Shown here one piece after another: positions 8,508-16,814 of a stretch of DNA of 64,000 nucleotides; within the stretch, counting starts at the first letter, position 1, and each line of letters opens with the position of its first letter. The notes below the pieces were generated by a model. It worked only from the letters and a program-made list of their open reading frames with translations, did not search any database and was not told the DNA's origin. The DNA comes from Candidatus Thiodictyon syntrophicum. Lineage in GTDB: Bacteria; Pseudomonadota; Gammaproteobacteria; Chromatiales; Chromatiaceae. Location: positions 2,629,501-2,693,500 of the forward strand of contig NZ_CP020370.1 of NCBI RefSeq assembly GCF_002813775.1, read 5' to 3'. Position numbers and translations under genes: made by a program.

Positions 8508-10661
8508 CTAGTGGCGGATACGCCAGCAGTTGTGGATACGCGGGTTGCGGGCGAAGTCGCGGGGCAGGGTGTCCGCGCTGAGGTCGGTGATCTCCAACTC
8601 CGACAGGTCCTCGGCGTCCATGCGGAAGCGCCGCAGGTTGTTGGAGAAGATCAGGGTTCCGTCCGGCTCCAGCAGGCGCACCGTGGCGCGGATGAGGGCC
8701 GCGTGGTCGCGCTGGATGTCGAGCGTCTCGTCCATGCGTTTGGAGGTGGAGAAGGTGGGCGGGTCGAGAAAGATGAGGTCGAAACGGCGCCGGCCCTCGA
8801 CCAGGCGCAGCCAGTCGAGGCAGTCGGCGTGGATCAACTCATGCCCCAGTCCTTCGATCCCATTGAGATCCAGGTTGCGCCGCGCCCAGTCCAGGTAGGT
8901 GCGTGACAGGTCCACCGTGGTGGTGGCGGCAGCCCCGCCGCGGGCGGCATAGACGGTGGCGGTGCCGGTGTAGGCGAACAGGTTCAGGAAGCGCTTGTCG
9001 GCGGCCAGTTGTCCGATCAGGCGGCGGGTGTCGCGGTGGTCCAGGAAGAGTCCGGTGTCCAGGTAGTCCTCGAAGTTGACCAGGAAACGGTGACCGCCCT
9101 CGGCGACCTGGTGGAAGCGCCCGGTCGCGGCCAGGCGTTCGTATTGACGCTCGCCGCGCTGGCGCTCTCGCACCTTGAGATACACCTGGGTCTCGGGTAC
9201 CTCCAGCACCTCGGGGATGACACTCATGGCCTCGCGCAGGCGACGGCGCGCGTCCCTGGGATCGATGGTGGCGGGGGCGGCATACTCCTGCACCACGACG
9301 CAGCGGCTCTCTCCCTCGTAGATGTCCAGCGCCACCGCGTACTCGGGCAGATCGGCGTCGTAGAGTCGGTAGCAACTGATGTCCTGCGTCTTGAGCCACT
9401 TACGCAGGGCCTTGAGGTTCTTCGTGAGACGGTTGGCGAGACTGGTTGCGCCCTCGCTGCGTTGCTCCGGGGCCAGGGGGCGGGGCCGGCTGGAGACGAA
9501 GTAACGCGGGTCGACCTCGAAGTGCAGCAACCGGCATTCGATGGGGCCGTTGTAGAGGGTGTGCAGGCGGATCGCCCGCAGGCCCATCTGCTTGCCGAGA
9601 TCGGGGTTGCCGGTCAAGAGTGCGGCGCGCCAGCCGACGAAACGCTCCTTGAGCAGGCTGCCCAGCCGGGCATAGAGGGCGGGCAGGTCGAGGTCGGTGC
9701 CGAGCCGCTCGCCATAGGGGGGGTTGACGACGACCAGGCCCCGGTCCTCCTCCCGCCCGGGCCAGCAGTCGGCCAACTCCCGTCGCTCGAAATGGACCCG
9801 TCCCGCGAGTCCGGCCCGCTCCAGGCAGGCGATCGCCACGCGGATGGCCGTGGGGCTGGCGTCATAACCGCGCAGCGGTGGGAGCCGGTTCAGTCCGGCG
9901 GTGCGTCGGATCTCGGCCTCGTCGATGAGGCGCTCCCAGATCGCGGGCTGATGCCCGGCCCAGCCCAGGAAGCCGAAGTCCTGGTGCAGCAGGCCCGGGG
10001 CGATGTCCGCGGCGATCAGAGCCGCCTCGATGACCAGGGTGCCGGAGCCGCACATGGGGTCGAGCAGGGCCCCGCCCTCGGCCGCGCTGGCCGGCCAGCC
10101 GGCGCGCAACAGGATGCCGGCCGCCAGGTTCTCCTTCAGCGGCGCGGCGGAGCCCTCCTCCCGGTAGCCGCGGCGGTGCAGGGAGCCCCCTGAGAGGTCG
10201 AGCGCGATGACGGCGCTATCCTGGTAGGCATAGCAATGGATCAGCAGGTCCGGGTGGTCGGGGTCGACGTTGGGTCGGCGTCCGCAGTGCTCGATGAAGC
10301 GGTCGGCAATGGCGTCCTTGACCCGCAGCGCCGGGAACTGGCTGTTGTTGACCCCGGCCAGACTGCCGTCGAAGCGCACCGCGAAGGTCCGCTCCAGCGC
10401 CAGGTGCTCCTCCCAGGGGATGGCGCGGGCACCGGCGTAGAGGGCCTCGATGCCGGGTGCCGGAAAGGCCGCGAGTTGCAGCAGGACGCGGTTGGCCACC
10501 CGTGACCACAGACAGGCGCGGTAGCCGTCCTCCAGGGTGCCGGTGAAACGGGCACCGCCACGGGCCTCCACCGCCCCGGTCAGGCCCAGCCGGTCCAACT
10601 CCTCGGCGAGCAGACTGCCCAGGTGCTTGGGGGCGGTGGCGAAGAAGGTATAGCGGGACAT
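8508..10661 (-). CDS. rlmKL: Bifunctional 23S rRNA methyltransferase RlmK/RlmL
   Basis: A 717-residue fusion enzyme. The N-terminal part has a THUMP RNA-binding domain and the RlmL methyltransferase (SAM motif DPMCGSGTLVIEAA near residue 199, catalytic VNPPYGERLG near 312) that makes m2G2445 in 23S rRNA. The C-terminal part is RlmK (FAYTGTATVYAARGG and FLDPPTFSTSKRM near 628), which makes m7G2069. Length equals that of E. coli RlmL (about 702). The start MSRYTFFATAPKHLG at 10661 matches the family; an in-frame ATG further upstream (10718) adds only Pro/Arg-rich residues. S-adenosylmethionine is the methyl donor. Confidence 0.93.
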   Translation of the reverse strand: MSRYTFFATAPKHLGSLLAEELDRLGLTGAVEARGGARFTGTLEDGYRACLWSRVANRVLLQLAAFPAPGIEALYAGARAIPWEEHLALERTFAVRFDGSLAGVNNSQFPALRVKDAIADRFIEHCGRRPNVDPDHPDLLIHCYAYQDSAVIALDLSGGSLHRRGYREEGSAAPLKENLAAGILLRAGWPASAAEGGALLDPMCGSGTLVIEAALIAADIAPGLLHQDFGFLGWAGHQPAIWERLIDEAEIRRTAGLNRLPPLRGYDASPTAIRVAIACLERAGLAGRVHFERRELADCWPGREEDRGLVVVNPPYGERLGTDLDLPALYARLGSLLKERFVGWRAALLTGNPDLGKQMGLRAIRLHTLYNGPIECRLLHFEVDPRYFVSSRPRPLAPEQRSEGATSLANRLTKNLKALRKWLKTQDISCYRLYDADLPEYAVALDIYEGESRCVVVQEYAAPATIDPRDARRRLREAMSVIPEVLEVPETQVYLKVRERQRGERQYERLAATGRFHQVAEGGHRFLVNFEDYLDTGLFLDHRDTRRLIGQLAADKRFLNLFAYTGTATVYAARGGAAATTTVDLSRTYLDWARRNLDLNGIEGLGHELIHADCLDWLRLVEGRRRFDLIFLDPPTFSTSKRMDETLDIQRDHAALIRATVRLLEPDGTLIFSNNLRRFRMDAEDLSELEITDLSADTLPRDFARNPRIHNCWRIRH

Positions 10662-10719
10662 GCATGGACCTGCGGGTGGGGGTGCGCGGCGAAAGGGGAG
10701 TAAGGATGCCGGGCGCAAA

Positions 10720-10790
10720 CGTTGTTGTTGTCGTTGTCGTTGTCGTAATCGTGGTCGGATTATTCGATTACGACAACGACAACGACAACG
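10720..10790. repeat. GTTGTC-hexamer hairpin repeat, copy B
   Basis: Arms 10720-10751 and 10765-10790 are inverse copies of GTTGTC hexamers ending in GTAATCG, separated by TGGTCGGATTATT. The right flank CGTACCCGGGATCTCGGTC is shared with copy C, so the repeat unit is longer than the hairpin. It lies between the rlmKL start and the yajD stop. Confidence 0.85.
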
Positions 10791-10860
10791 TACCCGGGAT
10801 CTCGGTCACCACATCCAGCCATCGCCGGTCGCCGGTTCCTTGCGGCGACGCCCCTTGGGC

Positions 10861-11274
10861 TTATTCCTTCTTCAGCAGATCGCCTAACCCCGCGAAGGGG
10901 TTGTGGGTGGTCTGCTTGCCCCCGCCCGGGGCCGGCCGGGTGGGTCCGGCAGCGCGGGCGGCCAGGTGTTCCTCGTAGCGCTGGTGCTCGTTGTCGTGGC
11001 AATAGAGGCAGAGGAGTTCCCAGTTGCTCCCGTCGGGCGGGTTGCGATCGTGGTTCATGTCCTTATGGTGGACGGTCAGTTCGCGCAGGTTGCTTCGGTC
11101 GAAGACCCGGGCGCAACGCCCGCACACCCAGGGGTAGATTTTGAGGGCCTGTTCGCGGTAACCGGCGGCGCGCTCGTCGCTGGCCGCCCGCGCCTGACTG
11201 ACGACGCGGTCGAGCCGCGCCGTGTCGATCGGTCGGCCGGTCTTGCCGTGACGCGGGGGATCACTCGGGGGCAT
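10861..11274 (-). CDS. yajD: HNH nuclease family protein YajD
   Basis: A 137-residue protein of the YajD family. The HNH nuclease fold is visible: a zinc-binding CGRCARVF (about residues 51-58), the HH pair in LTVHHKDMNHDRNPPDGSNW (about 69-87), and a second zinc site LLCLYCHDNEHQRY. The N-terminal RPIDTARLDRVVSQAR segment is typical of the family. The biological role of YajD is not established. The next gene downstream ends 3 kb away on the same strand order; the Tim44-like gene ends only 12 bases upstream of this start, so the two may be co-transcribed. Confidence 0.85.
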   Translation of the reverse strand: MPPSDPPRHGKTGRPIDTARLDRVVSQARAASDERAAGYREQALKIYPWVCGRCARVFDRSNLRELTVHHKDMNHDRNPPDGSNWELLCLYCHDNEHQRYEEHLAARAAGPTRPAPGGGKQTTHNPFAGLGDLLKKE

Positions 11275-11286
11275 GGGTCGACCTCG

Positions 11287-12186
11287 TTACGCCTGTTGAA
11301 TACCGGCGATGTACCAGTCGCCGGCCGCGCTCGCCCACTGGTGCTGGACGTGCCAGAACTCGCGGACTTCCTGGGCGGGGCCCTGTTGGTCCTCACGGAT
11401 CAGCCCGGAGAACAGGATGCTCGCCACGGCCAAGTCCCCGTCGCGCTGCAGCGATGCCAGCTGCGCCTGGAGGCGTACCACTTCGGTGTACTGGGGGCCG
11501 GCCAGGGCTGCGCGCTCGCGCTGCAGCTCGGCACACAGTTCGGGGGTGGTGTAGTCGCGGATCTCGCTGAAGTCCGCCTTGTCCCAGGCCGCCTGCAGGC
11601 GGATATAGTGGTCCTTGGCCCCGGCCTCGAAGGCCGCACCGTCGAACCAGACGGGGAGTTCATTGCCGCCGCCGGTCGAGTCACGCGCTTCACCCAGACC
11701 GCCGCCGTTCTGCGCGCCGAGCGGGTCCTGGCCCGCGGGCGGCGGGTTGAAGCCAGGCCCCGCGTTGGCGGTTGCGGTCCTGCCATAGGCGCCCGCGGCC
11801 AAGGGTCTGGCCTGGTTGCGGCGAAACCAGCGCCAGAGCATGAAGACACCAAATACCAGCGCGGCGATTACCAGAAAGTCCATGATTTGGAAGCCCTGGA
11901 ATCCGCCGCCCATAAACATGGACGCCAGCAGCCCGCCGGCGGCAAGCCCCGCCAGGGGGCCGAGCCAGCGGCTGGCCCCGCCCGCCTGGGGCGCCCGCTG
12001 CCCGGCGGCGGCCGTCGGACCCTGCGCCTGGGTGGGGCGCTGCACCGGCGCCTGACTCGGCACGCTGTACTGCTTGCCGACGTTGCCCCCGCTACCCATG
12101 CGCTTGGCGTCGGCCGGTTGGGGCAGCAGCAGGAGGCCGGCGACCAACAGCGTGGCCGCGGCGATGAAGATGGTCTCAAGTTTCAT
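11287..12186 (-). CDS. Tim44-like domain membrane protein
   Basis: A 299-residue protein with an N-terminal signal or membrane segment (FIAAATLLVAGLLLLPQ), a Pro/Gln/Ala-rich linker, one or two further membrane segments (LAGLAAGGLLASMFMGG and FLVIAALVFGVFMLW, about residues 90-140) and a C-terminal Tim44-like domain (about 190-299, ending WASAAGDWYIAGIQQ). Bacterial Tim44-domain proteins are inner-membrane proteins of poorly known role; the name comes from the mitochondrial import component. ATG 12186 gives a normal signal-like N-terminus; an upstream in-frame start adds seven residues. Confidence 0.78.
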   Translation of the reverse strand: MKLETIFIAAATLLVAGLLLLPQPADAKRMGSGGNVGKQYSVPSQAPVQRPTQAQGPTAAAGQRAPQAGGASRWLGPLAGLAAGGLLASMFMGGGFQGFQIMDFLVIAALVFGVFMLWRWFRRNQARPLAAGAYGRTATANAGPGFNPPPAGQDPLGAQNGGGLGEARDSTGGGNELPVWFDGAAFEAGAKDHYIRLQAAWDKADFSEIRDYTTPELCAELQRERAALAGPQYTEVVRLQAQLASLQRDGDLAVASILFSGLIREDQQGPAQEVREFWHVQHQWASAAGDWYIAGIQQA

Positions 12187-12614
12187 AGTGCGGGTGAGGT
12201 CCTGCAAGGTGAGTGGATGGGTCCGGACCCACGGTCAAGGGGTGACTGGACGGCGGCGTCGGCGCCCGCTGACCTTGCCAACCCTGGGCCTCGATGTCAA
12301 AGGCGGATTGTCGGGGTCCGCCGCGCGGCGCGCAACCCCCCGGGGAAGTCCCGGTCCCGGGTTGGCCCCACGACCACGAACCTGGGTTGCCGCGGCCGCC
12401 GGGCAGCGCGGTGACCCGGCGCGGTCGGCGCGCCGGGCGAGCCTAACCCGCGCTGCACGGCGCCTTCGTCGCCGTTTTCCCCGCATCTGTCACCTCTCTC
12501 TAGCTATCTTGGGGTTTACCGATAGCTTTAACAGGTAGGAGGGGGTACTGCGCCGTCGGGCGGGTGCCACGAGACAGGGATCAGGCCTCTCCCACCGTTA
12601 TTGGAGTCGTAAGC
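12187..12614. other. Divergent intergenic region
   Basis: No gene is seen. The left two thirds are very GC-rich. Near the right end is a less GC-rich stretch with the inverted repeat AGCTATC (12502-12508) and GATAGCT (12521-12527), followed by TTTAACAGGTAGGAGGGGG. This is the likely promoter and operator zone for the gene at 12615. Confidence 0.4.
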
Positions 12615-13586
12615 ATGTATAAGAATCAACACCACGCACAGTACCAAATCGCCGCCGCGCATCAGGCGGCAAGCCACGGCCGGTCACCTGTCAACCCCCG
12701 CGAGGCCGGCGCGGACAGTGCCCCCATCCTGGCGCGCCTGCACGCCTTGCGCACCCTCGATAGCCACCGGGTGCTGCCTGAACTCATCCTGATCCTCGGG
12801 CAACTGCCGGCGGCGCAACTGGAGGTGCAGGCGCGCTGCCACGCCTTGCGCAAGCTCGAGCGGGCGGTCGTGCAGGTCGCCGCGGTCCTGGCCCCGGGAC
12901 CGATGGGTGCGCCGGCCGGAGCCAGCGCTCAACGCACCACACTGCGGGGGGGGCGCCGCGCGGCGCTGAGTCTGGAACAGCGGCTCTATGCCGCGATGGC
13001 CCACAACTGCGTGCATCTGCTGCACGAATTGGACCACGGGCAAGGGTTTTTCTCCGATGATCACGCGCGCGGCCGGGCCTGGGCGATCCGCGTCGCCTTC
13101 CGCTTTTTCAGCCGCGAACTGCTCTATGCCGTCAAGGCCGGGAGCGCCTGGCCCGCGGGCGCCTGGCTGGCCTTGCACGAGCTCTTCGTCTATCTGGTGA
13201 TGCGCGGCAGTGTGCGGCCGCATGGGGAGTCCCCGACCCTGGATGAGGACGAATTCGATCCTGAACTGGCCTACAAGCGGCTGTTGCTGATCGGCCTGGT
13301 GGCGGACCTGTGCGGGTGCGCGCGCATCGACCGTGAGGTTGCCGCACGCCTCCGGCACCTGGCCGCGGACGCCCGTCTGATCGCCTCCGACGGGCTGGTC
13401 GGGGAGTCCGGACTCATCGTGGTCGATGTCGGGCTGGATCGCCCGGCGCAGCTCAAGACGGGCAGTCTGGATGATCCCTTCCGCGGGTGGGTATTACGGG
13501 TCCCGGACGCGTTCCACGCCCTGCTCCTGTTCCTTGATCCCTTCCATCACCATCGGATCGCCGGCGCCGCTGAGCATCGGCCCTGA
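12615..13586 (+). CDS. Hypothetical helical protein
   Basis: A 323-residue protein that I do not recognise with certainty. It begins MYKNQHHAQYQIAAAHQAA and is mostly predicted helix: a repeat-like ARLHALRTLDSHRVLPELIL segment (about residues 42-62), then LEVQARCHALRKLERAV, and a middle part rich in aromatic residues (AIRVAFRFFSRELLYAVKAG). Its layout recalls the helical N-terminal region of some proteins of cyclic-di-GMP signalling, and the HD-GYP regulator gene follows on the same strand, but this is only a hint. No membrane segment or signal peptide is visible. The ATG at 12615 was chosen because the upstream frame is low-complexity. Confidence 0.6.
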   Translation: MYKNQHHAQYQIAAAHQAASHGRSPVNPREAGADSAPILARLHALRTLDSHRVLPELILILGQLPAAQLEVQARCHALRKLERAVVQVAAVLAPGPMGAPAGASAQRTTLRGGRRAALSLEQRLYAAMAHNCVHLLHELDHGQGFFSDDHARGRAWAIRVAFRFFSRELLYAVKAGSAWPAGAWLALHELFVYLVMRGSVRPHGESPTLDEDEFDPELAYKRLLLIGLVADLCGCARIDREVAARLRHLAADARLIASDGLVGESGLIVVDVGLDRPAQLKTGSLDDPFRGWVLRVPDAFHALLLFLDPFHHHRIAGAAEHRP

Positions 13587-13672
13587 CCGCCGCGGGCGGC
13601 GGAGGCCGACGCCGCGTGCCGGCCTCGGCGTACCGGGTCGATCACGGGGGGTGCGGTCAGAACTGATGTATT

Positions 13673-13738
13673 CGTTGTCGTTGTCGTTGTCGTAATCGTG
13701 GTCGGATTATTCGACAACGACAACGACAACGACAACGA
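13673..13738. repeat. GTTGTC-hexamer hairpin repeat, copy C
   Basis: Arms 13673-13698 and 13712-13738 are inverse hexamer runs separated by TGGTCGGATTATT, exactly as in copy B, and the right flank GCGTACCCGGGATCTCGGTC also matches copy B. It lies between two co-directional genes, 87 bases after a stop codon. Confidence 0.85.
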
Positions 13739-13849
13739 TAGCGTACCCGGGATCTCGGTCACCACAGCAGTTCTGATCGCACCCCAAGGGTGGGCTGGGG
13801 TGCTAAGCTCAGGGCACCAGGATATCATCCACCGACCAGTCGCGGCGCT

Positions 13850-15088
13850 ATGTCCCTCACCCCCGACGTTCGCTCCACCGTGCTGGTGGTCGACGATACA
13901 CCCGAGAACCTTCTGGTTCTCGGGGAAATACTGCAGCCGGAGTTTCGCGTGCGGGTCGCCAACGGCGGCGTGCGCGCGCTGGTCGTCGCGCACACCAAGC
14001 CCTGCCCGGACCTCATTCTGCTTGATGTGATGATGCCGGGACTCGACGGCTTTGCCGTGCTGGAGCGCCTGCGCGGCGACCCCGTCACCGCTGAGGTGCC
14101 GGTGATTTTCGTCACCGCGCTGGATGCGGTGCAAGACGAAGAGCGCGGTCTTGCCCTCGGGGCGGTGGATTACATCACCAAGCCGGTGCGCGCCGCGATC
14201 GTGCGGGCGCGGGTGCGTACCCACCTGCTGCTCAAGCACGCCCGCGATGCCTTGGCACTGCGCAACGACGCCTTGGAGGCGGAGGTGGCGCGGCGCGTGC
14301 GGGAGGGTCAGATTGCGCAGGACGTGAGCATCCGCGCCTTGGCGAGTCTGGCCGAGACGCGCGACCCCGAGACCGGCAACCATCTGCGCCGCACCCAGGC
14401 CTATGTACAATGCCTGGCCCAGCGGCTCAAGGACCACCCGCGCTTTCGCACGGCCTTGAGTCCCCGCGGGGTGCGGATGATCGTCCAGGCCGCGCCGTTG
14501 CACGACATCGGCAAGGTCGGCATTCCGGATCATATCCTGCTCAAGCACGGCCGGCTCACCGGGGCAGAGTATGCGGTGATGCAGACTCACAGCCGGATCG
14601 GCAGCGACGCCATCGACGATGCCATGCGCGGGGCCATGTCGGAGACGGAGTATGCGGCGCTGCGCGAGCATTGCCGCCTCGGTCATGCGGCCTTGGCGGC
14701 GGCCTTGGCGGGGCCCGGCGCCGCCGCCGACCCCGGGCCGCTGGAGTTTCTGCTGATTGCCCAGGAGATCGCCCGTTCGCACCACGAGTGCTGGGACGGC
14801 AGCGGCTATCCGGACGGTCTCCAGGGCGATGACATCCCCGTCGCGGCGCGTCTCATGGCGCTGGCGGACGTCTTCGACGCCCTGGTGTTTCGCCGCGTCT
14901 ATAAGCCGGCCATGGCCGTCGATGCGGCGATCGAAGAGATCCGCGTTCACCGGGGGACCCATTTCGATCCTGACGTGGTCGATGCCTTCCTGGCCGATCA
15001 GGGCCGCTTCCGGGCGATCGCCGGCCGCTATGCTGAGGACGAGCGCCACCGGATGGCGGCGCTCGGCGTCTATCGGGACCGGGTCTGA
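13850..15088 (+). CDS. Response regulator with HD-GYP phosphodiesterase domain
   Basis: A 412-residue RpfG-like regulator. The receiver domain (residues about 7-120) shows VLVVDDTPEN, the phosphoacceptor Asp in ILLDVMMPGLDG (about 57) and the Lys in DYITKPV. After a coiled linker comes an HD-GYP domain with HLRRTQ, HDIGKVGIPD (about 217), HHECWDGSGYPDG (about 315) and DVFDAL, the set needed for cyclic-di-GMP hydrolysis. It should be cytoplasmic and controlled by a sensor kinase; the hybrid kinase at 16815 is a possible partner. Start ATG 13850 gives a normal receiver N-terminus. Confidence 0.88.
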   Translation: MSLTPDVRSTVLVVDDTPENLLVLGEILQPEFRVRVANGGVRALVVAHTKPCPDLILLDVMMPGLDGFAVLERLRGDPVTAEVPVIFVTALDAVQDEERGLALGAVDYITKPVRAAIVRARVRTHLLLKHARDALALRNDALEAEVARRVREGQIAQDVSIRALASLAETRDPETGNHLRRTQAYVQCLAQRLKDHPRFRTALSPRGVRMIVQAAPLHDIGKVGIPDHILLKHGRLTGAEYAVMQTHSRIGSDAIDDAMRGAMSETEYAALREHCRLGHAALAAALAGPGAAADPGPLEFLLIAQEIARSHHECWDGSGYPDGLQGDDIPVAARLMALADVFDALVFRRVYKPAMAVDAAIEEIRVHRGTHFDPDVVDAFLADQGRFRAIAGRYAEDERHRMAALGVYRDRV

Positions 15089-15415
15089 GCCGGCCCCCGG
15101 TGAAACCGCACACTTGCGCCTAAAATCCACAGATGACTGCTCTCTCAGGGTCGGGCGGCGACGCTGCCTGACGCCGCCGGCTTGGCGGCGCCGGGGCGCC
15201 CCCGTGTCCGCCCGGAAGCCGGCGCGACGCGCGCCGTCGGCCATCCCCGGCGCGCGGCGCCCGTGCCGAATCGCGAGCCGGATTGCGTCGCAATTCGCGA
15301 ACCGCACGCCATCCGCCACATCAACCGCTTGTAAGGTGCCGTCACGGCGTTCGGGATGGATCTTGCATTAAACACTAGAATGATATCGGAACAGACCCAA
15401 AACGGGAGAAACATC
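15089..15415. other. Intergenic region before the solute-binding protein gene
   Basis: No gene is seen. The frames through it are Arg/Ala/Pro-rich. The last 60 bases (from about 15355) are less GC-rich, with GATCTTGCATTAAACACTAG, a possible promoter zone for the next gene; this is a composition argument only. Confidence 0.35.
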
Positions 15416-16354
15416 ATGCTGCGTCCATCATCTGCGCCTCTGCGCGCCGTCCTTCTCCGGTTCCGCCGCGGTTGGGGTCTCGTAGTGCCGCTCGTGGGGT
15501 GCCTCATTCTGAGTTTCCTGGTGACCGCCGCGGCCGCGGCGGGCGGGCTGGCGGAGGTCAAGGAACGCGGGGTCCTGCGCCACCTGGGTATCCCCTATGC
15601 GAATTTCGTCACCGGCGCCGGTGACGGCATGGACGTGGAACTCATGCGCGCCTTTGCCGCTCACCTGGGGGTCCGCTACGAGTTCGTGCAGAGCGACTGG
15701 GGCGACATCATCAGTGACCTGATCGGCCGCAACGTCAAAAGCAAGGGTGACGACTTCGAGGTGCTGGGGGCGGCGCCGATCCGCGGTGATGTGATCGCCA
15801 ACGGCATGACGGTGATCCCCTGGCGGACCAAGGTGGTCAGCTTCGCCGATCCGACCTTCCCCACCCAGGTGTGGCTGGTCTCGCGTGCCGACCTGCCGGT
15901 GTCGCCCATCACGCCCAGCGCGGTCCTGGACAAGGACATCGCGGCCACTAAGGCGCTGATGCCGCGGCGCACCCTGCTCGGCAAGGCGGATACCTGCCTC
16001 GATCCGGAGCTCTATGACATCAAGGCGACCGGCGCCAAGGTCGCCATGTTCAAGGGTACCTTGAACGAGATGGCCCCGGCGCTCATCAACGGGGAATCGG
16101 AGTTGACCCTGCTCGACGTGCCGGATGCACTCGTCGCCCTGCAAAAATGGCCGGGGGAGATCAAGGTCATCGGGCCGGTAAGCGAGCGCCAGGACATGGC
16201 CCCGGCCTTCCGCCCCGCGGACAAGGACCTGCGCGATGCCTTCAACCTGTTTCTCAAGGAGTTGAAGGCGAGCGGCGAGTTCAGACGCATCGCCCTGGCC
16301 TATTACCCGTTCGTCATCGACTACTTCCCGGACTACCTGCCCGAAGCGCGCTGA
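15416..16354 (+). CDS. Periplasmic solute-binding protein, family 3
   Basis: A 312-residue exported protein of the bacterial solute-binding family 3 fold. The signal peptide has a long basic n-region then VVPLVGCLILSFLVTAAAAA (about residues 20-41). The mature part opens with the family pattern LAEVKERGVLRHLGIPYANF and continues with MDVELMRAFAAHLGVRYEFV. No transporter genes are adjacent; the histidine kinase downstream makes a sensory role possible. The ATG at 15416 has GGGAG 8 bases upstream. The ligand is unknown; amino acids are common for the family, but the domain also occurs as a signalling input. Confidence 0.8.
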   Translation: MLRPSSAPLRAVLLRFRRGWGLVVPLVGCLILSFLVTAAAAAGGLAEVKERGVLRHLGIPYANFVTGAGDGMDVELMRAFAAHLGVRYEFVQSDWGDIISDLIGRNVKSKGDDFEVLGAAPIRGDVIANGMTVIPWRTKVVSFADPTFPTQVWLVSRADLPVSPITPSAVLDKDIAATKALMPRRTLLGKADTCLDPELYDIKATGAKVAMFKGTLNEMAPALINGESELTLLDVPDALVALQKWPGEIKVIGPVSERQDMAPAFRPADKDLRDAFNLFLKELKASGEFRRIALAYYPFVIDYFPDYLPEAR

Positions 16355-16814
16355 GCGGTGTCGGCGGTCCCGCCGGTGCGCCCCTGCCGGGCGGCGGGGC
16401 GAGGGCGGCCGTGATCATCGCTGCGGCGGCAAGGATACCGCAGGTCAAGGCTTTACCGTGAAAGCCGCTCCCGCCGGGGGCTTTCGTGCTGCGGGGGCGA
16501 CGGACAATCCCTGATAGCGGTTAGCCGCGACGCGACCGTGGCGGCTGCCGTGGCCTCGTTGCGGCTAAGCCCCTCTCACCGCTTCGCTGCGGGACTTTCC
16601 TGTTAACGCCTCGACGTCCAGCGCGGGCGCCTGCTCTCCCGCTCCCCTCCGGCGCGAACCGATTTGCGCCGCGGCGGCGTCAGACGACAGACCGGCTGCC
16701 TTTTCCAAGGTTATGCGTTAGCCTGTGTGGCGTGGCGCCGAACCGCATCCCCGCGGTGTGGCCGTCCCACGCCGCCCGCGTATCACGGGTACCCCTCTGG
16801 AGAACCGATCGAGT
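16355..16814. other. Intergenic region holding the second dispersed repeat
   Basis: No gene is seen. The stretch holds repeat copy 2 (16449-16610) and then GC-rich sequence up to the histidine kinase start. Confidence 0.55.
16449..16610. repeat. Dispersed intergenic repeat, copy 2
   Basis: It shares GGCTTTACCGTGAAAG (16449-16464), GGTTAGCCGCGACGCGAC (from 16519) and the block TGCCGTGGCCTCGTTGCGGC with the copy at 1461-1719. It is shorter because the nested part of copy 1 is missing, and its right terminal inverted repeat is poorly preserved. Confidence 0.58.

Noticed and set aside
13547-15319. A 590-codon minus-strand frame opposite the HD-GYP gene
   Set aside because: Shadow of the regulator; it also runs through the hexamer hairpin, giving runs of Ser-Leu and Thr.
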